A stretch of 64,000 nucleotides of DNA from Streptomyces sp. Alt3 (GCF_030719215.1 NZ_CP120983.1:6386001-6450000), one strand, 5' to 3'; shown: positions 16,638 through 25,302, counted from the stretch's first letter. Notes: a model not told the origin generated them from the sequence alone. A program made the numbers and translations.

Positions 16638-17471
16638 GTGTCACTCACCCGCAGACGGACGGCAGCCGCGCTCCTCGCGCTGCCCCTCGCCCTCAGCGCC
16701 ACCCCCGCACTCGCCCACGGCGGCGGTGGTGGCGGGGGCGGGCCCCGGCCCCGGACGCTCCACATCGCGGGCGACTCCACGGCGGCTCAGAAGTACGCCG
16801 ACGCCGCGCCCGAGACCGGCTGGGGCATGGCCCTGCCCTTCTTCCTCGGCCGCTCGCTCGACATCGCCAACCACGCGGTGAACGGCCGGAGTTCCAAGAG
16901 CTTCATCGACGAGGGCCGGCTCACCGCACTGCTGGACGGCGTCCGCCCCGGCGATCTCGTCCTCATCCAGTTCGGTCACAACGACGAGAAGACCGAGGAC
17001 CCCACCCGGGGCACCGACCCCTACACCACCTACCAGGAGTACCTGCGCCAGTACGTCGAGGGCGCCCGCACCCGGCGCGCCGAGCCCGTCCTGATCACCC
17101 CGGTCGAGCGCCGCCGCTTCGCCGAGGACGGCACCGCGAAGCCCACCCACGGCGAGTACCCGGCCGCCATGCGCGCCCTGGCGTCCGAGGAGGGCGTCAC
17201 CCTGCTCGACGTGCAGGCGCTCTCCCTGGCCCGCTGGCAGCAGCTCGGCCCCGACGGGACCCTGCCGTACTTCAACTGGCTCGAGCCCGGCGAGTCGCCG
17301 AACCACCCCGACGGCAAGCAGGACAACACCCACTTCAGGCCCGACGGCGCCGTCGAGGTGGCCAGGACCACGGCCCGCGCCCTCCTGGACACCCGCACGC
17401 TCTCCCCGCGCGACCTGCGCCGCCTCGACGAGCCGGTACCCGGCTCGTGGATCACCTGGCCGCAGGCCTGA
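16638..17471 (+). CDS. Secreted rhamnogalacturonan acetylesterase (SGNH, CE12)
   Basis: Protein of 277 residues from GTG 16638. A signal peptide (MSLTRRRTAAALLALPLALSA, cleavage probably after LAHG or ALA) is followed by a Gly run. SGNH blocks are clear: GDSTAA (block I, nucleophile Ser near residue 52), NGRSSKSF (block II Gly), QFGHNDE (block III Asn), and DNTHFRPDGA (block V Asp/His). This set matches rhamnogalacturonan acetylesterase, which removes O-acetyl groups from rhamnogalacturonan I to help lyases. It sits with PL1 and CE8 genes, consistent with extracellular pectin breakdown. Confidence 0.88.
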   Translation: MSLTRRRTAAALLALPLALSATPALAHGGGGGGGGPRPRTLHIAGDSTAAQKYADAAPETGWGMALPFFLGRSLDIANHAVNGRSSKSFIDEGRLTALLDGVRPGDLVLIQFGHNDEKTEDPTRGTDPYTTYQEYLRQYVEGARTRRAEPVLITPVERRRFAEDGTAKPTHGEYPAAMRALASEEGVTLLDVQALSLARWQQLGPDGTLPYFNWLEPGESPNHPDGKQDNTHFRPDGAVEVARTTARALLDTRTLSPRDLRRLDEPVPGSWITWPQA

Positions 17472-17547
17472 TCCCCTCCGCACCTCCCGGGCGCCGCCTT
17501 CCGCGCTCACCCGAGCACCCTCCGCGTACGACAGACAAGGATCCGCC

Positions 17548-18876
17548 ATGCCCGCACGCATGAGACACGTCCGCGCCATCGCCGTGGTGATGGGCGCCAC
17601 CTCGCTCGCCCTCGCCGTGAGCGTGCCCGCCCAGGCCACCACCCACCACGGCAGGGGCGTCGAGCGCTCCGTGCTTCCCGCCGGTGACGGCTGGGCCTCC
17701 GCCGACGGCTCCACCACGGGCGGCGCGGACGCCACCCCGGAGCACGTGTACACCGTCACCAACCGGGCCGAGCTCATCGCCGCCTTCGCGGACGCCGGTG
17801 ACGCGCCCAAGATCGTCAGGATCGCCGGTACCGTCCACGGCAACTCCGACGCCGCCGGCACCCCGATCGGCTGCGAGGCCTACCAGCAGGACGGCTACAC
17901 CCTGGAGAAGTACCTCGCCGCCTACGACCCGGCCGTCTGGGGGACCGACGAGGTCCCGGCGGGCCCGCTGGAGGACGCACGGGCCGCGTCCGCGAAGCTG
18001 CAGGCGGCGGCGGTCAACGTCAACGTCCCCTCCAACACCACGATCGTCGGCGTCGGCAGGGACGCCACGGTCATCGGCGCCAGCCTCCAGGTGAAGAACG
18101 TCTCCAACGTCATCGTCCGCAACATCTCGTTCGAGGACACCTACGACTGCTTCCCCCAGTGGGACCCCACCGACGGTGACCAGGGTGCCTGGAACTCCGA
18201 GTACGACAACCTCGTCGTCTACGGCTCCAGCCACGTCTGGGTCGACCACAACACCTTCAGCGACGGTGACCGGCCCGACGCCGACCAGCCCTCCTACTTC
18301 GGCCAGATCTACCAGCAGCACGACGGCCTCTTCGACATCGTGCGTGGCGCCGACCTCGTCACCGTCTCGTGGAACGTCCTCAAGGACCACGACAAGACGA
18401 TGCTCATCGGTAACAGCGACGGCGCCGGCGCCACCGACCGGGGCAAGCTCCGCGTCACGCTGCACCACAACCTCTTCAAGGACGTGAAGGAACGCGCGCC
18501 CCGCGTCCGCTTCGGCCAGGTCGACTCCTACAACAACCACTTCGTCGCCACGACGGGCGCCGCCTACGGCTACACCTACGGCATCGGCGCCGAGTCCAAG
18601 CTCGTCGCCGAGTCCAACGCGTTCACGCTCGGATCCGGCTTCGACAAGGCGAAGATCCTGAAGAAGTGGTCCGAGTCCTCCCTCACGGCGGGGAACAACT
18701 ACGTCAACGGACGCAAGACCGACCTGATCGCCGTCCACAACGCGGGCGTTCCCGCCGAGCAGCTCACCGCGGGCGCCGGCTGGACCCCGACGCTGCGCAC
18801 CGAGGTCAGCCACCCGCTCGTCGTCCCGCTCCTGGTGGGCCTCGGAGCGGGCGCCGGAAAGCCGCTGGTCCGCTGA
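17548..18876 (+). CDS. Secreted pectate lyase, family PL1
   Basis: Protein of 442 residues with a signal peptide of about 31 residues (ends PAQA). It is a PL1-type parallel beta-helix: VWVDH near residue 230, a DGLFDIVRGADLVTVSWNVLKDHDKT block near 260, and RVTLHHNLFKDVKERAPRVRFG near 300-320, which carries the catalytic Arg. Asp residues in the middle strands would bind Ca2+. It cleaves polygalacturonate by beta-elimination outside the cell. A strong hairpin separates it from the pectin methylesterase gene, so the two may be transcribed apart or by attenuated read-through. Confidence 0.92.
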   Translation: MPARMRHVRAIAVVMGATSLALAVSVPAQATTHHGRGVERSVLPAGDGWASADGSTTGGADATPEHVYTVTNRAELIAAFADAGDAPKIVRIAGTVHGNSDAAGTPIGCEAYQQDGYTLEKYLAAYDPAVWGTDEVPAGPLEDARAASAKLQAAAVNVNVPSNTTIVGVGRDATVIGASLQVKNVSNVIVRNISFEDTYDCFPQWDPTDGDQGAWNSEYDNLVVYGSSHVWVDHNTFSDGDRPDADQPSYFGQIYQQHDGLFDIVRGADLVTVSWNVLKDHDKTMLIGNSDGAGATDRGKLRVTLHHNLFKDVKERAPRVRFGQVDSYNNHFVATTGAAYGYTYGIGAESKLVAESNAFTLGSGFDKAKILKKWSESSLTAGNNYVNGRKTDLIAVHNAGVPAEQLTAGAGWTPTLRTEVSHPLVVPLLVGLGAGAGKPLVR

Positions 18877-18893
18877 CCCGCCCCCCTGATACC

Positions 18894-18946
18894 GGCCGGA
18901 GCGGCACCGCACGCTCTCCAGCACCCCGGAGAGCGCCGCTCCGGCC
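18894..18946 (+). terminator. Terminator between pectate lyase and pectin methylesterase
   Basis: Two nested perfect stems: outer 12 bp (18894-18905 with 18935-18946) and inner 7 bp GCTCTCC/GGAGAGC (18913-18919 with 18928-18934). It ends 28 bp before the next start codon, so it may act as a partial attenuator. Confidence 0.75.
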
Positions 18947-18974
18947 CCACCACCCCCGCACAAGGAGTTCCGCC

Positions 18975-20078
18975 ATGCCCAGCAGACGCAGCGCGCTGAC
19001 CCTGCTCGCGGGGGCGGGCGCCGCCCTCGCCCTCGGCGCACCCGCCGCCCACGCACGGCCCGCCCACGCCCGTCCCTTCGGCCGCTACGGTTCGCCCTCC
19101 CGACGGCTCGACGCCCTGACGCTGTACGTCGATCCGCTCGGCAGGGGAGACCACACCGACGTGCGGTCCGCCGTCGAAGCCGCGTCCGGCACCGGCCACA
19201 CCCTGGTCCTCGCCCCCGGCACCTACCGAGGCACGGTCCTCGTCACCGCTGCCCGGGCGGAGCTCACCGTCATCGGAGCGAGCGGCGACCCCCGCGACAC
19301 CGTCATCGTCCACGACAACGCCGCCGGCACGCCCAGGCCCGACGGCTCCGGAACCCTCGGCACCAGCGGATCGGCCACGGTCACCGTCCAGGCCGCCGGC
19401 TTCACCGCCCGCGACGTGACCTTCGCCAACGACTGGCTGCGCTCCGACAACCCGGAGTACACCGGCACCCAGGCCGTCGCGATCAAGGTCCAGGGCGACC
19501 GCTCGGCGTTCCACGGCTGCCGCTTCCTCGGTCACCAGGACACCCTGTACGCCGACTCCCTCGCACTCAGCGCCTTCGCCCGCCAGTACTACCGCGACTG
19601 CTACGTGGAGGGCGACGTCGACTTCGTCTTCGGCCGTGCCACCGCCGTCTACGACCGCTGCCACTTCCGCACCCTGAACCGCACCGACCTCGCCGCGGCC
19701 CCGTACGGCTTCGTCTTCGCGCCCAGCACCGCCGGAGCCAACCCGCGCGGCTACCTGGTCCTGCGCTCCCGGATCACCAGCACCGCCCCGGACGCGTACT
19801 ACAAGCTGGCCCGCCCCTGGGTGCCCTCCTCCGACCTGACCGCACACCCGATGCTGACCGTCCGCGACAGCCACCTCGGCGCCGGCATCGACGCGGCCGC
19901 GCCGTACGGCACCATGTCCGCGGGCTTCCCCTGGCAGGACCAGCGCTTCGCCGAGTACCGCAACACCGGCCCCGGCGCGCGCGTCACCGTCCCCGGAAAC
20001 CGCCCGCAGCTGACCGCGTCCCAGGCCCGCGCGCACACCCCGGCCGACTGGCTGGGCGACTGGCACCCCCACGCGTGA
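18975..20078 (+). CDS. Secreted pectin methylesterase (CE8)
   Basis: Protein of 367 residues from ATG 18975 with AAGGAG upstream. The N-terminus (MPSRRSALTLLAGAGAALALG...) looks like a Tat-type signal (RRSALTLL). The catalytic domain is a right-handed beta-helix with GHQDTLY near residue 185, VDFVFGRA near 214 (second catalytic Asp) and LARPW near 277 (Arg/Trp), the standard pectinesterase signatures. It would de-esterify pectin so that the pectate lyases at 17548 and 41521 can cut it. It is the last gene of the pectin block and is closed by a hairpin. Confidence 0.92.
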   Translation: MPSRRSALTLLAGAGAALALGAPAAHARPAHARPFGRYGSPSRRLDALTLYVDPLGRGDHTDVRSAVEAASGTGHTLVLAPGTYRGTVLVTAARAELTVIGASGDPRDTVIVHDNAAGTPRPDGSGTLGTSGSATVTVQAAGFTARDVTFANDWLRSDNPEYTGTQAVAIKVQGDRSAFHGCRFLGHQDTLYADSLALSAFARQYYRDCYVEGDVDFVFGRATAVYDRCHFRTLNRTDLAAAPYGFVFAPSTAGANPRGYLVLRSRITSTAPDAYYKLARPWVPSSDLTAHPMLTVRDSHLGAGIDAAAPYGTMSAGFPWQDQRFAEYRNTGPGARVTVPGNRPQLTASQARAHTPADWLGDWHPHA

Positions 20079-20106
20079 ATCCGGGGGACCACCCGGCGGA
20101 TGCCCC

Positions 20107-20149
20107 GTCCCCTCCCTGATCGGGGTCCGGCCCCGATCAGGCAGGGGAC
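20107..20149. terminator. Terminator between pectin locus and acyl-CoA dehydrogenase genes
   Basis: Perfect 11-bp inner stem CCTGATCGGGG/CCCCGATCAGG with a 5-base loop, extended by a 7-bp outer stem GTCCCCT/AGGGGAC after one mismatch. It lies between convergent genes, so it may serve both. Confidence 0.8.
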
Positions 20150-20178
20150 CCCCGGCGCGGCGCTCCCTCACCTCTCCG

Positions 20179-21402
20179 TCACACCACCGTGTGCACCGCG
20201 CGTGTGCCGCCGTCCAGGCCCACCGGGTGGTGGAGCAGCCCCGCCGAGGCCAGCCAGTCGAACGGGCGGTAGACCGCCGGGCCCAGACCCAGGCCCTCGG
20301 CCAGCTGCTCGCGCAGGCGGTTGGAGGCGAAGGCACCGATGACGTTCATCTGTGCGTCCCGGTAGTGGCGCTCCACCTCGTGGCCCTGGGTCACGCCGAA
20401 GGCCCCGTGGATCTGCACCGCCCGCTGGGTGATCTCCACGGCGAGCTCGGTGGCGTACACCTTGAGCATGCCGATCAGCTGCCGCGCCGGACTGCCCGTG
20501 GCACGCTCACGCAGGGCCCGGCGCGCAAGCACGCGCGCCGCGTCCAGCTGTGTCCGTGAGTCGGCCAGTTGAGCTTGAACACCCTCCATGTGCGCCAGTG
20601 GTCGCCCGAAGGAGACCCGCGCCTGGGCATGGCGCACCGACGCCGTCAGTGCCGACTCGGCGGTCGCGATCGCCGCGATCGACACCAGCAGCCAGCCCCA
20701 TGTCATGCCGTCCGACAGGGCCTGGAACGGCACCGGGACGACGTCCGCCTCAGGGACGTACGCGTCCGAGAGGACCAGCCCGCCCCAGGGCATCGCGCGC
20801 AGGCCCATGTGCGGGGTCTCGTAGCGCTGCACGCCCGGCTGACGCAGGTTCACGAAGGCCAGGCACCAGTCCGGGCCGTCGTCCCCGGGGCCCTTCTCGC
20901 GGCGGGCCAGGGTCACGGACAGGTCCGCGGTGGGGGCGTTGGTGATACGGGACTTCTCGCCCCGGATGACGTACCCGCCGCCGGGCCGGCCCGAGGGGCG
21001 GACCGTGGTCCGGTACGTGCTCGCGTCGCTGCCGGCCGTCGGTTCGACGATGCCGAAGCAGGCCGTCCCCTCGCCGGACAGCAACGGGCGCAGCAGCCGG
21101 CCGTGTTCACGGAGACTGCCGTACGTGGCGATGAGGCTGCCGCACAGCAGCGCCGACACCGTCGCGGACCAGTACGTGCCCGAACAGGCGCGGGCCAGTG
21201 CTTCCATGGCGTCGAACTGGGCGTCGGCGTCGGCGCCGGATCCGCCGGCCTCCGGCGGATGGAACAGTCGCAGATACCCGCTGTCGACCAGTTCGTCCCA
21301 GTTCGCCGCCGGTATCCGGCCGTCGCTGTCGGTAGCCGCGGCCCTGGACGCGATGCCGGGGAAGGCCGGTGTGTTCTCTTCGGAGCGGGGTCGGTCGTTC
21401 AT
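20179..21402 (-). CDS. Acyl-CoA dehydrogenase-family protein 1
   Basis: Protein of 407 residues from ATG 21402, with GGTGAGG upstream. It has the acyl-CoA dehydrogenase order: an N-terminal helical domain to about 130, a middle beta domain with FGIVEPTAGSDASTYRTT and a GEKSRITNAPTADLSVTLA segment, and a C-terminal helical domain with GRPLAHMEGVQAQLAD and QIHGAFGVTQGHEVERHYRD (FAD and dimer contacts). It would oxidise an acyl thioester or, like some secondary-metabolism members, act as a flavin-dependent oxidase or hydroxylase. It is downstream of a second homologue on the same strand, and the two may form a heteromer. Confidence 0.85.
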   Translation of the reverse strand: MNDRPRSEENTPAFPGIASRAAATDSDGRIPAANWDELVDSGYLRLFHPPEAGGSGADADAQFDAMEALARACSGTYWSATVSALLCGSLIATYGSLREHGRLLRPLLSGEGTACFGIVEPTAGSDASTYRTTVRPSGRPGGGYVIRGEKSRITNAPTADLSVTLARREKGPGDDGPDWCLAFVNLRQPGVQRYETPHMGLRAMPWGGLVLSDAYVPEADVVPVPFQALSDGMTWGWLLVSIAAIATAESALTASVRHAQARVSFGRPLAHMEGVQAQLADSRTQLDAARVLARRALRERATGSPARQLIGMLKVYATELAVEITQRAVQIHGAFGVTQGHEVERHYRDAQMNVIGAFASNRLREQLAEGLGLGPAVYRPFDWLASAGLLHHPVGLDGGTRAVHTVV

Positions 21403-21413
21403 GGTCCTCACCT

Positions 21414-22598
21414 TCAGCCGAGTCCGAGCATGGAAGCCGCGACGACCGGACGCAGCACCTGCGCGCCGCCGCCGGTACGGGACAGGAACAGGGCGTCGCG
21501 GTGCGCCCGTTCGGTGAGACCGTCTCCCGTCCCGGCGAGAGGCCCGGTCAGACCGGCAGCCGCCCGGGTGACCCGTTCCGCCGCATCGGAGACGAACAGC
21601 CTTGCCGCGGCCGCCTCCTGGAGCGGAAGCGCGCCGCCGTCGTCGAGCCGCGAGGCGGTCTGGCGCAGCAGGCCCTCGGCGAGTTCGACCTGGGTGGCGA
21701 GGTCGGCGAGCGCGAAGCGGGTGGCCTGGTCGTGGGCGAGCGGGCGGCCGAAGAGCTCCCGGCCGCGCGCGGCCTCCAGGGCGTCCCGGGCCAAGGCACG
21801 CATCACGCCGAGCCAGGGCGCACTGCAGTACACCCAGTCCAGAACCGCGAGCAGCGGCTCCACCTCGGTGGCGGCGCCCTCCACGGCGCCCAGGACCGAC
21901 CCGTCGTCCACCTGGGCACCGTCGAGCAGGAGGTGTCCCCACGGGCAGGTGTGCATGGCAGCCGGGCCGCCCTCGGTGACCAGCAGGCCCGGCGTGGCCC
22001 GGTCCACCAGGAAAGCGGTGCGGCCACCGCCCTGGTGTGCGGCGACCACCAGGAAGTGGTGGGCGACCGGCGCACCGGCCACCAGGTCCAGGCGGCCCGT
22101 CAGGAGCCAGGCGTGCTGCCCGGGTGCGGGGCGCGCGGTGACGGCGGGGGCCACGGCGCCGCCGTGCGTCTGGCGCAGCGACAGCGCGCCGAACCACTCG
22201 CCGGAGGCCATTCGCGGCAGGTAGCGCTCGCGCTGGCGCGGCGTGCCGTGGGCGCGCAGAGGGACCGTTGCCAGGACCGCGTGAACGGCCACGGCCAGGG
22301 CCAGCCCGGGATCGCGGGAGCCCTCGGCAAGCCCTTCGAGCAGAGCCAGCCCCTCGGCCGCGGTACCGCCGCCGCCGCCCAGCGCCGCGGGCACCAGGGG
22401 GCCGGTCAGGGAAGGTCCGGGCTCCGCGCGTGCCAGTTCGGCGAAGAGCGCGGGGTCCCAGGCCCGGTGACGGTCGCGCTCGGCCGTCGTCGGCCAGGCG
22501 AGCAGGCCGGCCAGTTCACGGGAGCGTGCGAGCGGGCCGGCACCGGGGCCGGCGGCGGCCTCCAGGTCCGTACGGAGTTCGGGCTGTGCGAGCACCAT
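21414..22598 (-). CDS. Acyl-CoA dehydrogenase-family protein 2 (divergent)
   Basis: Protein of 394 residues, start ATG 22598 with GGGGAGATCCA before it. It keeps the three-domain outline (LVPAALGGGGGTAAEGL; ASGEWFGALSLRQTHGGAVAP in the beta domain; GRPLAHDQATRFALADLATQVELAEGLLRQTAS in the C-terminal domain). The flavin-binding GSD/T segment and the C-terminal catalytic region are degenerate. It ends 11 bp before gene 1 starts, so they are co-transcribed. A catalytic plus a degenerate subunit is known for heterotetrameric acyl-CoA dehydrogenases in actinobacteria. The pair diverges from the carrier-protein operon. Confidence 0.75.
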   Translation of the reverse strand: MVLAQPELRTDLEAAAGPGAGPLARSRELAGLLAWPTTAERDRHRAWDPALFAELARAEPGPSLTGPLVPAALGGGGGTAAEGLALLEGLAEGSRDPGLALAVAVHAVLATVPLRAHGTPRQRERYLPRMASGEWFGALSLRQTHGGAVAPAVTARPAPGQHAWLLTGRLDLVAGAPVAHHFLVVAAHQGGGRTAFLVDRATPGLLVTEGGPAAMHTCPWGHLLLDGAQVDDGSVLGAVEGAATEVEPLLAVLDWVYCSAPWLGVMRALARDALEAARGRELFGRPLAHDQATRFALADLATQVELAEGLLRQTASRLDDGGALPLQEAAAARLFVSDAAERVTRAAAGLTGPLAGTGDGLTERAHRDALFLSRTGGGAQVLRPVVAASMLGLG

Positions 22599-23065
22599 TG
22601 GATCTCCCCTCGTTCACGGGGCCTTCCCGGCCCCGGCCTGCACGGGTTTCGAAAAGGACGTCCTTGAATTCGCGTACGTGGCATTCCTGGGCGACAGGGG
22701 ATTCATGAACGCGAGTCATGAAGGCCGTCCGGCCGGGAATGCGGTCACCATAGTCGGGTGGCGACGGCTTTCTCCGGCCCCGGGCACCGAATTATCGGAC
22801 GAATGAGCGAAGCTTTACGCAACTCGACGCTGTGTCATCCGGATCGCGTCGGTGCCGACCTGCCCTGACGTTCCTTGGCGGGACTTGACACGATGTGCAT
22901 TGCCCCAGCCCACCGGGCCCTTGCATCATTTTGTCCAGCGCTCCACGGCGTGCCGCTCGAGCAGGATCGTCTCCCCAGGATTCCAGTGGCCGCCAATTCG
23001 GCATCACGCACAGGAACGTCCGTCGAAACGCCGTTCCAGAAATCCTGAAAGAGAGGGAACGCGCC
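22599..23065. promoter_or_regulatory. Divergent control region, acyl-CoA dehydrogenase genes / carrier-protein operon
   Basis: 467-bp gene-free region. It holds a perfect 12-bp palindrome AAGGACGTCCTT (22654-22665), a 7-7-7 dyad TTCATGA...TCATGAA (22702-22722) and a TTGACA hexamer at 22885-22890 facing the carrier operon, with no convincing -10. GAGAGGGA precedes the 23066 start. The dyads are candidate binding sites for the cluster's regulators. Confidence 0.45.
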
Positions 23066-24217
23066 ATGGCAGCAACCCCCGAAGAGGTTGGTCTTCACGT
23101 ACCGCCCCATCTGTCCGACGCGACCCTGCGCGACTCCGCGCACATGGCGGGCGTCGAATTCGAGCCCCGCGACGCGGCCGACATCGCCCGTCTCCTGGTC
23201 AGGACCGGCATCGACCTCGTCGAGGTCGGCATGGTCTCGGGCCCGGGCTCCAAGGACGCCGCCCTGATCGAGGCCACCCACGACGCCATCGGTCCCGAGC
23301 GCAGCATGACGCTCCTCGTGGTCCGGGACCGCCATCAGGTGGCCACCGCCCTCGACGAGGCCGAGCGCCTCGGCGTGCGCCACATCATGTACTCCATCCC
23401 CACCTCCGAGCAGCACGCGAAGCTCAAACTGGACTCGCCGAGCGCCAAGCTCCTCCACGTCGTGGCCCGTTCAGCGATATCCCAGGCCAAGGACCGCGGA
23501 TTCCACGTCACGTTCAGCGGCGAGGACGGCGCGCGCACCCCCAGGGAACGGCTGGTCCCGTACGTCGAGGCCGGCTTCGAGGCCGGAGCGGACCGGTTCC
23601 GGCTCGCCGAGACCGTGGCGTACCTCTCGCCGTGGCAGATGGAGGAGGTCATCTCCGACATCACGGCCATCGACGGCTCGGAGATCGAGATCCACTCGCA
23701 CAACATGCTGGGCATGGCCGTGGCCAACTCCCTGGCCGCGGTCCGCGCCGGTGCCCGCTGGATCTCCGCGACCGTCGGCGGCATAGGCGAGCGCGGCGGC
23801 AACGCGCCGCTCGCCGAACTGCTCACCGCCCTCCGCGTGATCCACGACGATCGGCGCTTCGACCTGAGCCACCTGACCGAGCTCTCCCGCATCGCCCTGC
23901 GCGGCGCGGGCCTCGGCGAGGCCTTCCAGTCAGGCCCGACCACCCCGCACGCCTTCGCGTACGAACTGCCCGGCCAGCTGCTCCACCCGGAGGCGTACGA
24001 GACGCTCCCCGCCGAACTCGTCGGAAACCGCCGTGAACTGAGGGTCCGGACCCGGCTCACCGGCGCCCTGGTGCGCTGGGCGCTCGACGACTCCGGGGTC
24101 ACCGTCGACGTCGACACCTTCACCCCCTGGCTCGTGGCCCGGCAGGAGGACGAGGGCGCGCCGCTGCTGGACCGTGACGCCATCCGCAAGGCCGCGGTCG
24201 ACTTCCAGAACGTCTGA
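23066..24217 (+). CDS. Homocitrate synthase-like DRE-TIM metallolyase
   Basis: Protein of 383 residues, first gene of the operon. The DRE-TIM signature is DATLRDSAHMAG: Arg22 and metal-binding Asp23, then His26 where homocitrate and isopropylmalate synthases have Gln (RDGEQ). TFSGEDGART near 155 is like homocitrate/isopropylmalate synthases. H210-S-H212-N gives the metal-binding His pair, and GGIGERGGNAPLAEL closes the barrel. It may condense an acetyl- or acyl-CoA with a 2-keto acid, or work as a 4-hydroxy-2-oxovalerate-type aldolase, since those enzymes have His at the same place. The chain is of NifV length and has no regulatory domain. No homoaconitase or homoisocitrate dehydrogenase gene is present. 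Confidence 0.75.
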   Translation: MAATPEEVGLHVPPHLSDATLRDSAHMAGVEFEPRDAADIARLLVRTGIDLVEVGMVSGPGSKDAALIEATHDAIGPERSMTLLVVRDRHQVATALDEAERLGVRHIMYSIPTSEQHAKLKLDSPSAKLLHVVARSAISQAKDRGFHVTFSGEDGARTPRERLVPYVEAGFEAGADRFRLAETVAYLSPWQMEEVISDITAIDGSEIEIHSHNMLGMAVANSLAAVRAGARWISATVGGIGERGGNAPLAELLTALRVIHDDRRFDLSHLTELSRIALRGAGLGEAFQSGPTTPHAFAYELPGQLLHPEAYETLPAELVGNRRELRVRTRLTGALVRWALDDSGVTVDVDTFTPWLVARQEDEGAPLLDRDAIRKAAVDFQNV

Positions 24218-24266
24218 CCCGCACCACCCCGCCCAGTCACACCCGTACCCGTAGAGGAGCCCACCC

Positions 24267-24452
24267 ATGACCACCGCCACCCTGACCGGAGCCTGCCCGG
24301 AGTGCGAGACCGGTCTCACCCTGCCGCCGATCCTCGTCGGCGAGACCCTGTCATGCCCCGAGTGCATGCTGACGCTGCGTGTGGAGGCCATATCCGACGG
24401 CGAGCTGACCCTGGAAATGGTCGAGGTCACCCTGCGCGACTGGGGCCAGTGA
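24267..24452 (+). CDS. lysW: LysW-type amino-group carrier protein with C-terminal Gln
   Basis: Protein of 61 residues. Cys10, Cys13, Cys30 and Cys33 (two CPEC knuckles) form the zinc site of LysW proteins, followed by an acidic tail ending RDWGQ. In LysW of Thermus and its relatives the last residue is Glu (EDWGE), whose side-chain carboxyl is joined to the substrate amino group by LysX. Here the codon is CAG (Gln), followed directly by TGA, so this carboxyl is missing unless the residue is deamidated. Position before lysX-, argC- and argB-like genes supports a carrier role. The GATase-fold protein at 27168 could be related to this change. Confidence 0.8.
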   Translation: MTTATLTGACPECETGLTLPPILVGETLSCPECMLTLRVEAISDGELTLEMVEVTLRDWGQ

Positions 24453-24453
24453 G

Positions 24454-25302
24454 ATGGGCGCGAGGGTTGCTGTTGTCGCGGACCGGGTCGGCTGGGAGGA
24501 GCGCCGGCTGATGCTGACGGCCGAAAAGGCCGGGCTGCACATCGACTGGGTCAACGACGAGGATCTCGGTCTCGGCTCCATCGACTCCTCCCCGCTCGCC
24601 GGCTACGACGCCGTCCTGGTGCGCAGCCGCAGCTACACCCGCGGCGGACTCGTCGCCACCCTCGTGGAGGCGGACGGCACCCCCGTCCTGAACACCGCCG
24701 CCGCGATCCACGCATGCGAGAACAAGCTCGTCCTGCGGGCTGTGCTGCGCGAAGCGGGTGTCCCCGTACCGGACTTCCGCCTCGTGCTCTCCCGCAAGGA
24801 CTACGCGAAGGCGCTGGCCGACCTCGGCACCCCCGCCGTGCTCAAGCCCGTCTACGGCGGAATGGGCAAGCGGGTCACCCTGGTCCGCGACGCCGACCTG
24901 GCGCACTCGGTGTACGACTACGTCGAGGACCTGGGACACGCCTTCGAGCAGGCATGCCTGGTCGAGCCCTACCTCGGCGGCGGTTCCGTGCGCTGCCTGG
25001 TGGTCGGGCGGGAGATCGTCGCCGCCGCCGAGTTCGAGAGCGCGGGCGCCGACTGGCGAAGCAACGCCGCCCTGGGCAACCGGAGCCGCTCCCTGGCGCA
25101 CGATCCGGACGTGGCCAAGGTCGTCGACGCCGTCGTGGACCGGCTCGGTCCCGGCATCTACGGCGTCGACCTGTTCCGCACGGAGTCGGGCCACCTCGTC
25201 AACGAGGTCAACCACGCGCCCGCCTGGCGTGGGGTCGCCTCCACGACGGACACCGACATCTCCTCCGCCGTCATCCGCCACGTACAGGAGACCCTCGAAT
25301 GA
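24454..25302 (+). CDS. lysX: LysX-like ATP-grasp ligase loading the carrier protein
   Basis: Protein of 282 residues, starting one base after the lysW stop. RimK/LysX-type ATP-grasp: N-terminal domain to about 90, then ENKLVLRAVLREAGVPVPDF, LKPVYGGMGKRVTLV (ATP lysines and Gly loop), EPYLGGGSVRCLVVG, and the Mg-binding C-terminal motif YGVDLFRTESGHLVNEVNHAPAW (Glu/Asn). LysX and ArgX join the amino group of 2-aminoadipate or glutamate to the carrier C-terminus using ATP. Which amino acid is loaded cannot be told here. ATGA overlap with the next gene. Confidence 0.82.
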   Translation: MGARVAVVADRVGWEERRLMLTAEKAGLHIDWVNDEDLGLGSIDSSPLAGYDAVLVRSRSYTRGGLVATLVEADGTPVLNTAAAIHACENKLVLRAVLREAGVPVPDFRLVLSRKDYAKALADLGTPAVLKPVYGGMGKRVTLVRDADLAHSVYDYVEDLGHAFEQACLVEPYLGGGSVRCLVVGREIVAAAEFESAGADWRSNAALGNRSRSLAHDPDVAKVVDAVVDRLGPGIYGVDLFRTESGHLVNEVNHAPAWRGVASTTDTDISSAVIRHVQETLE

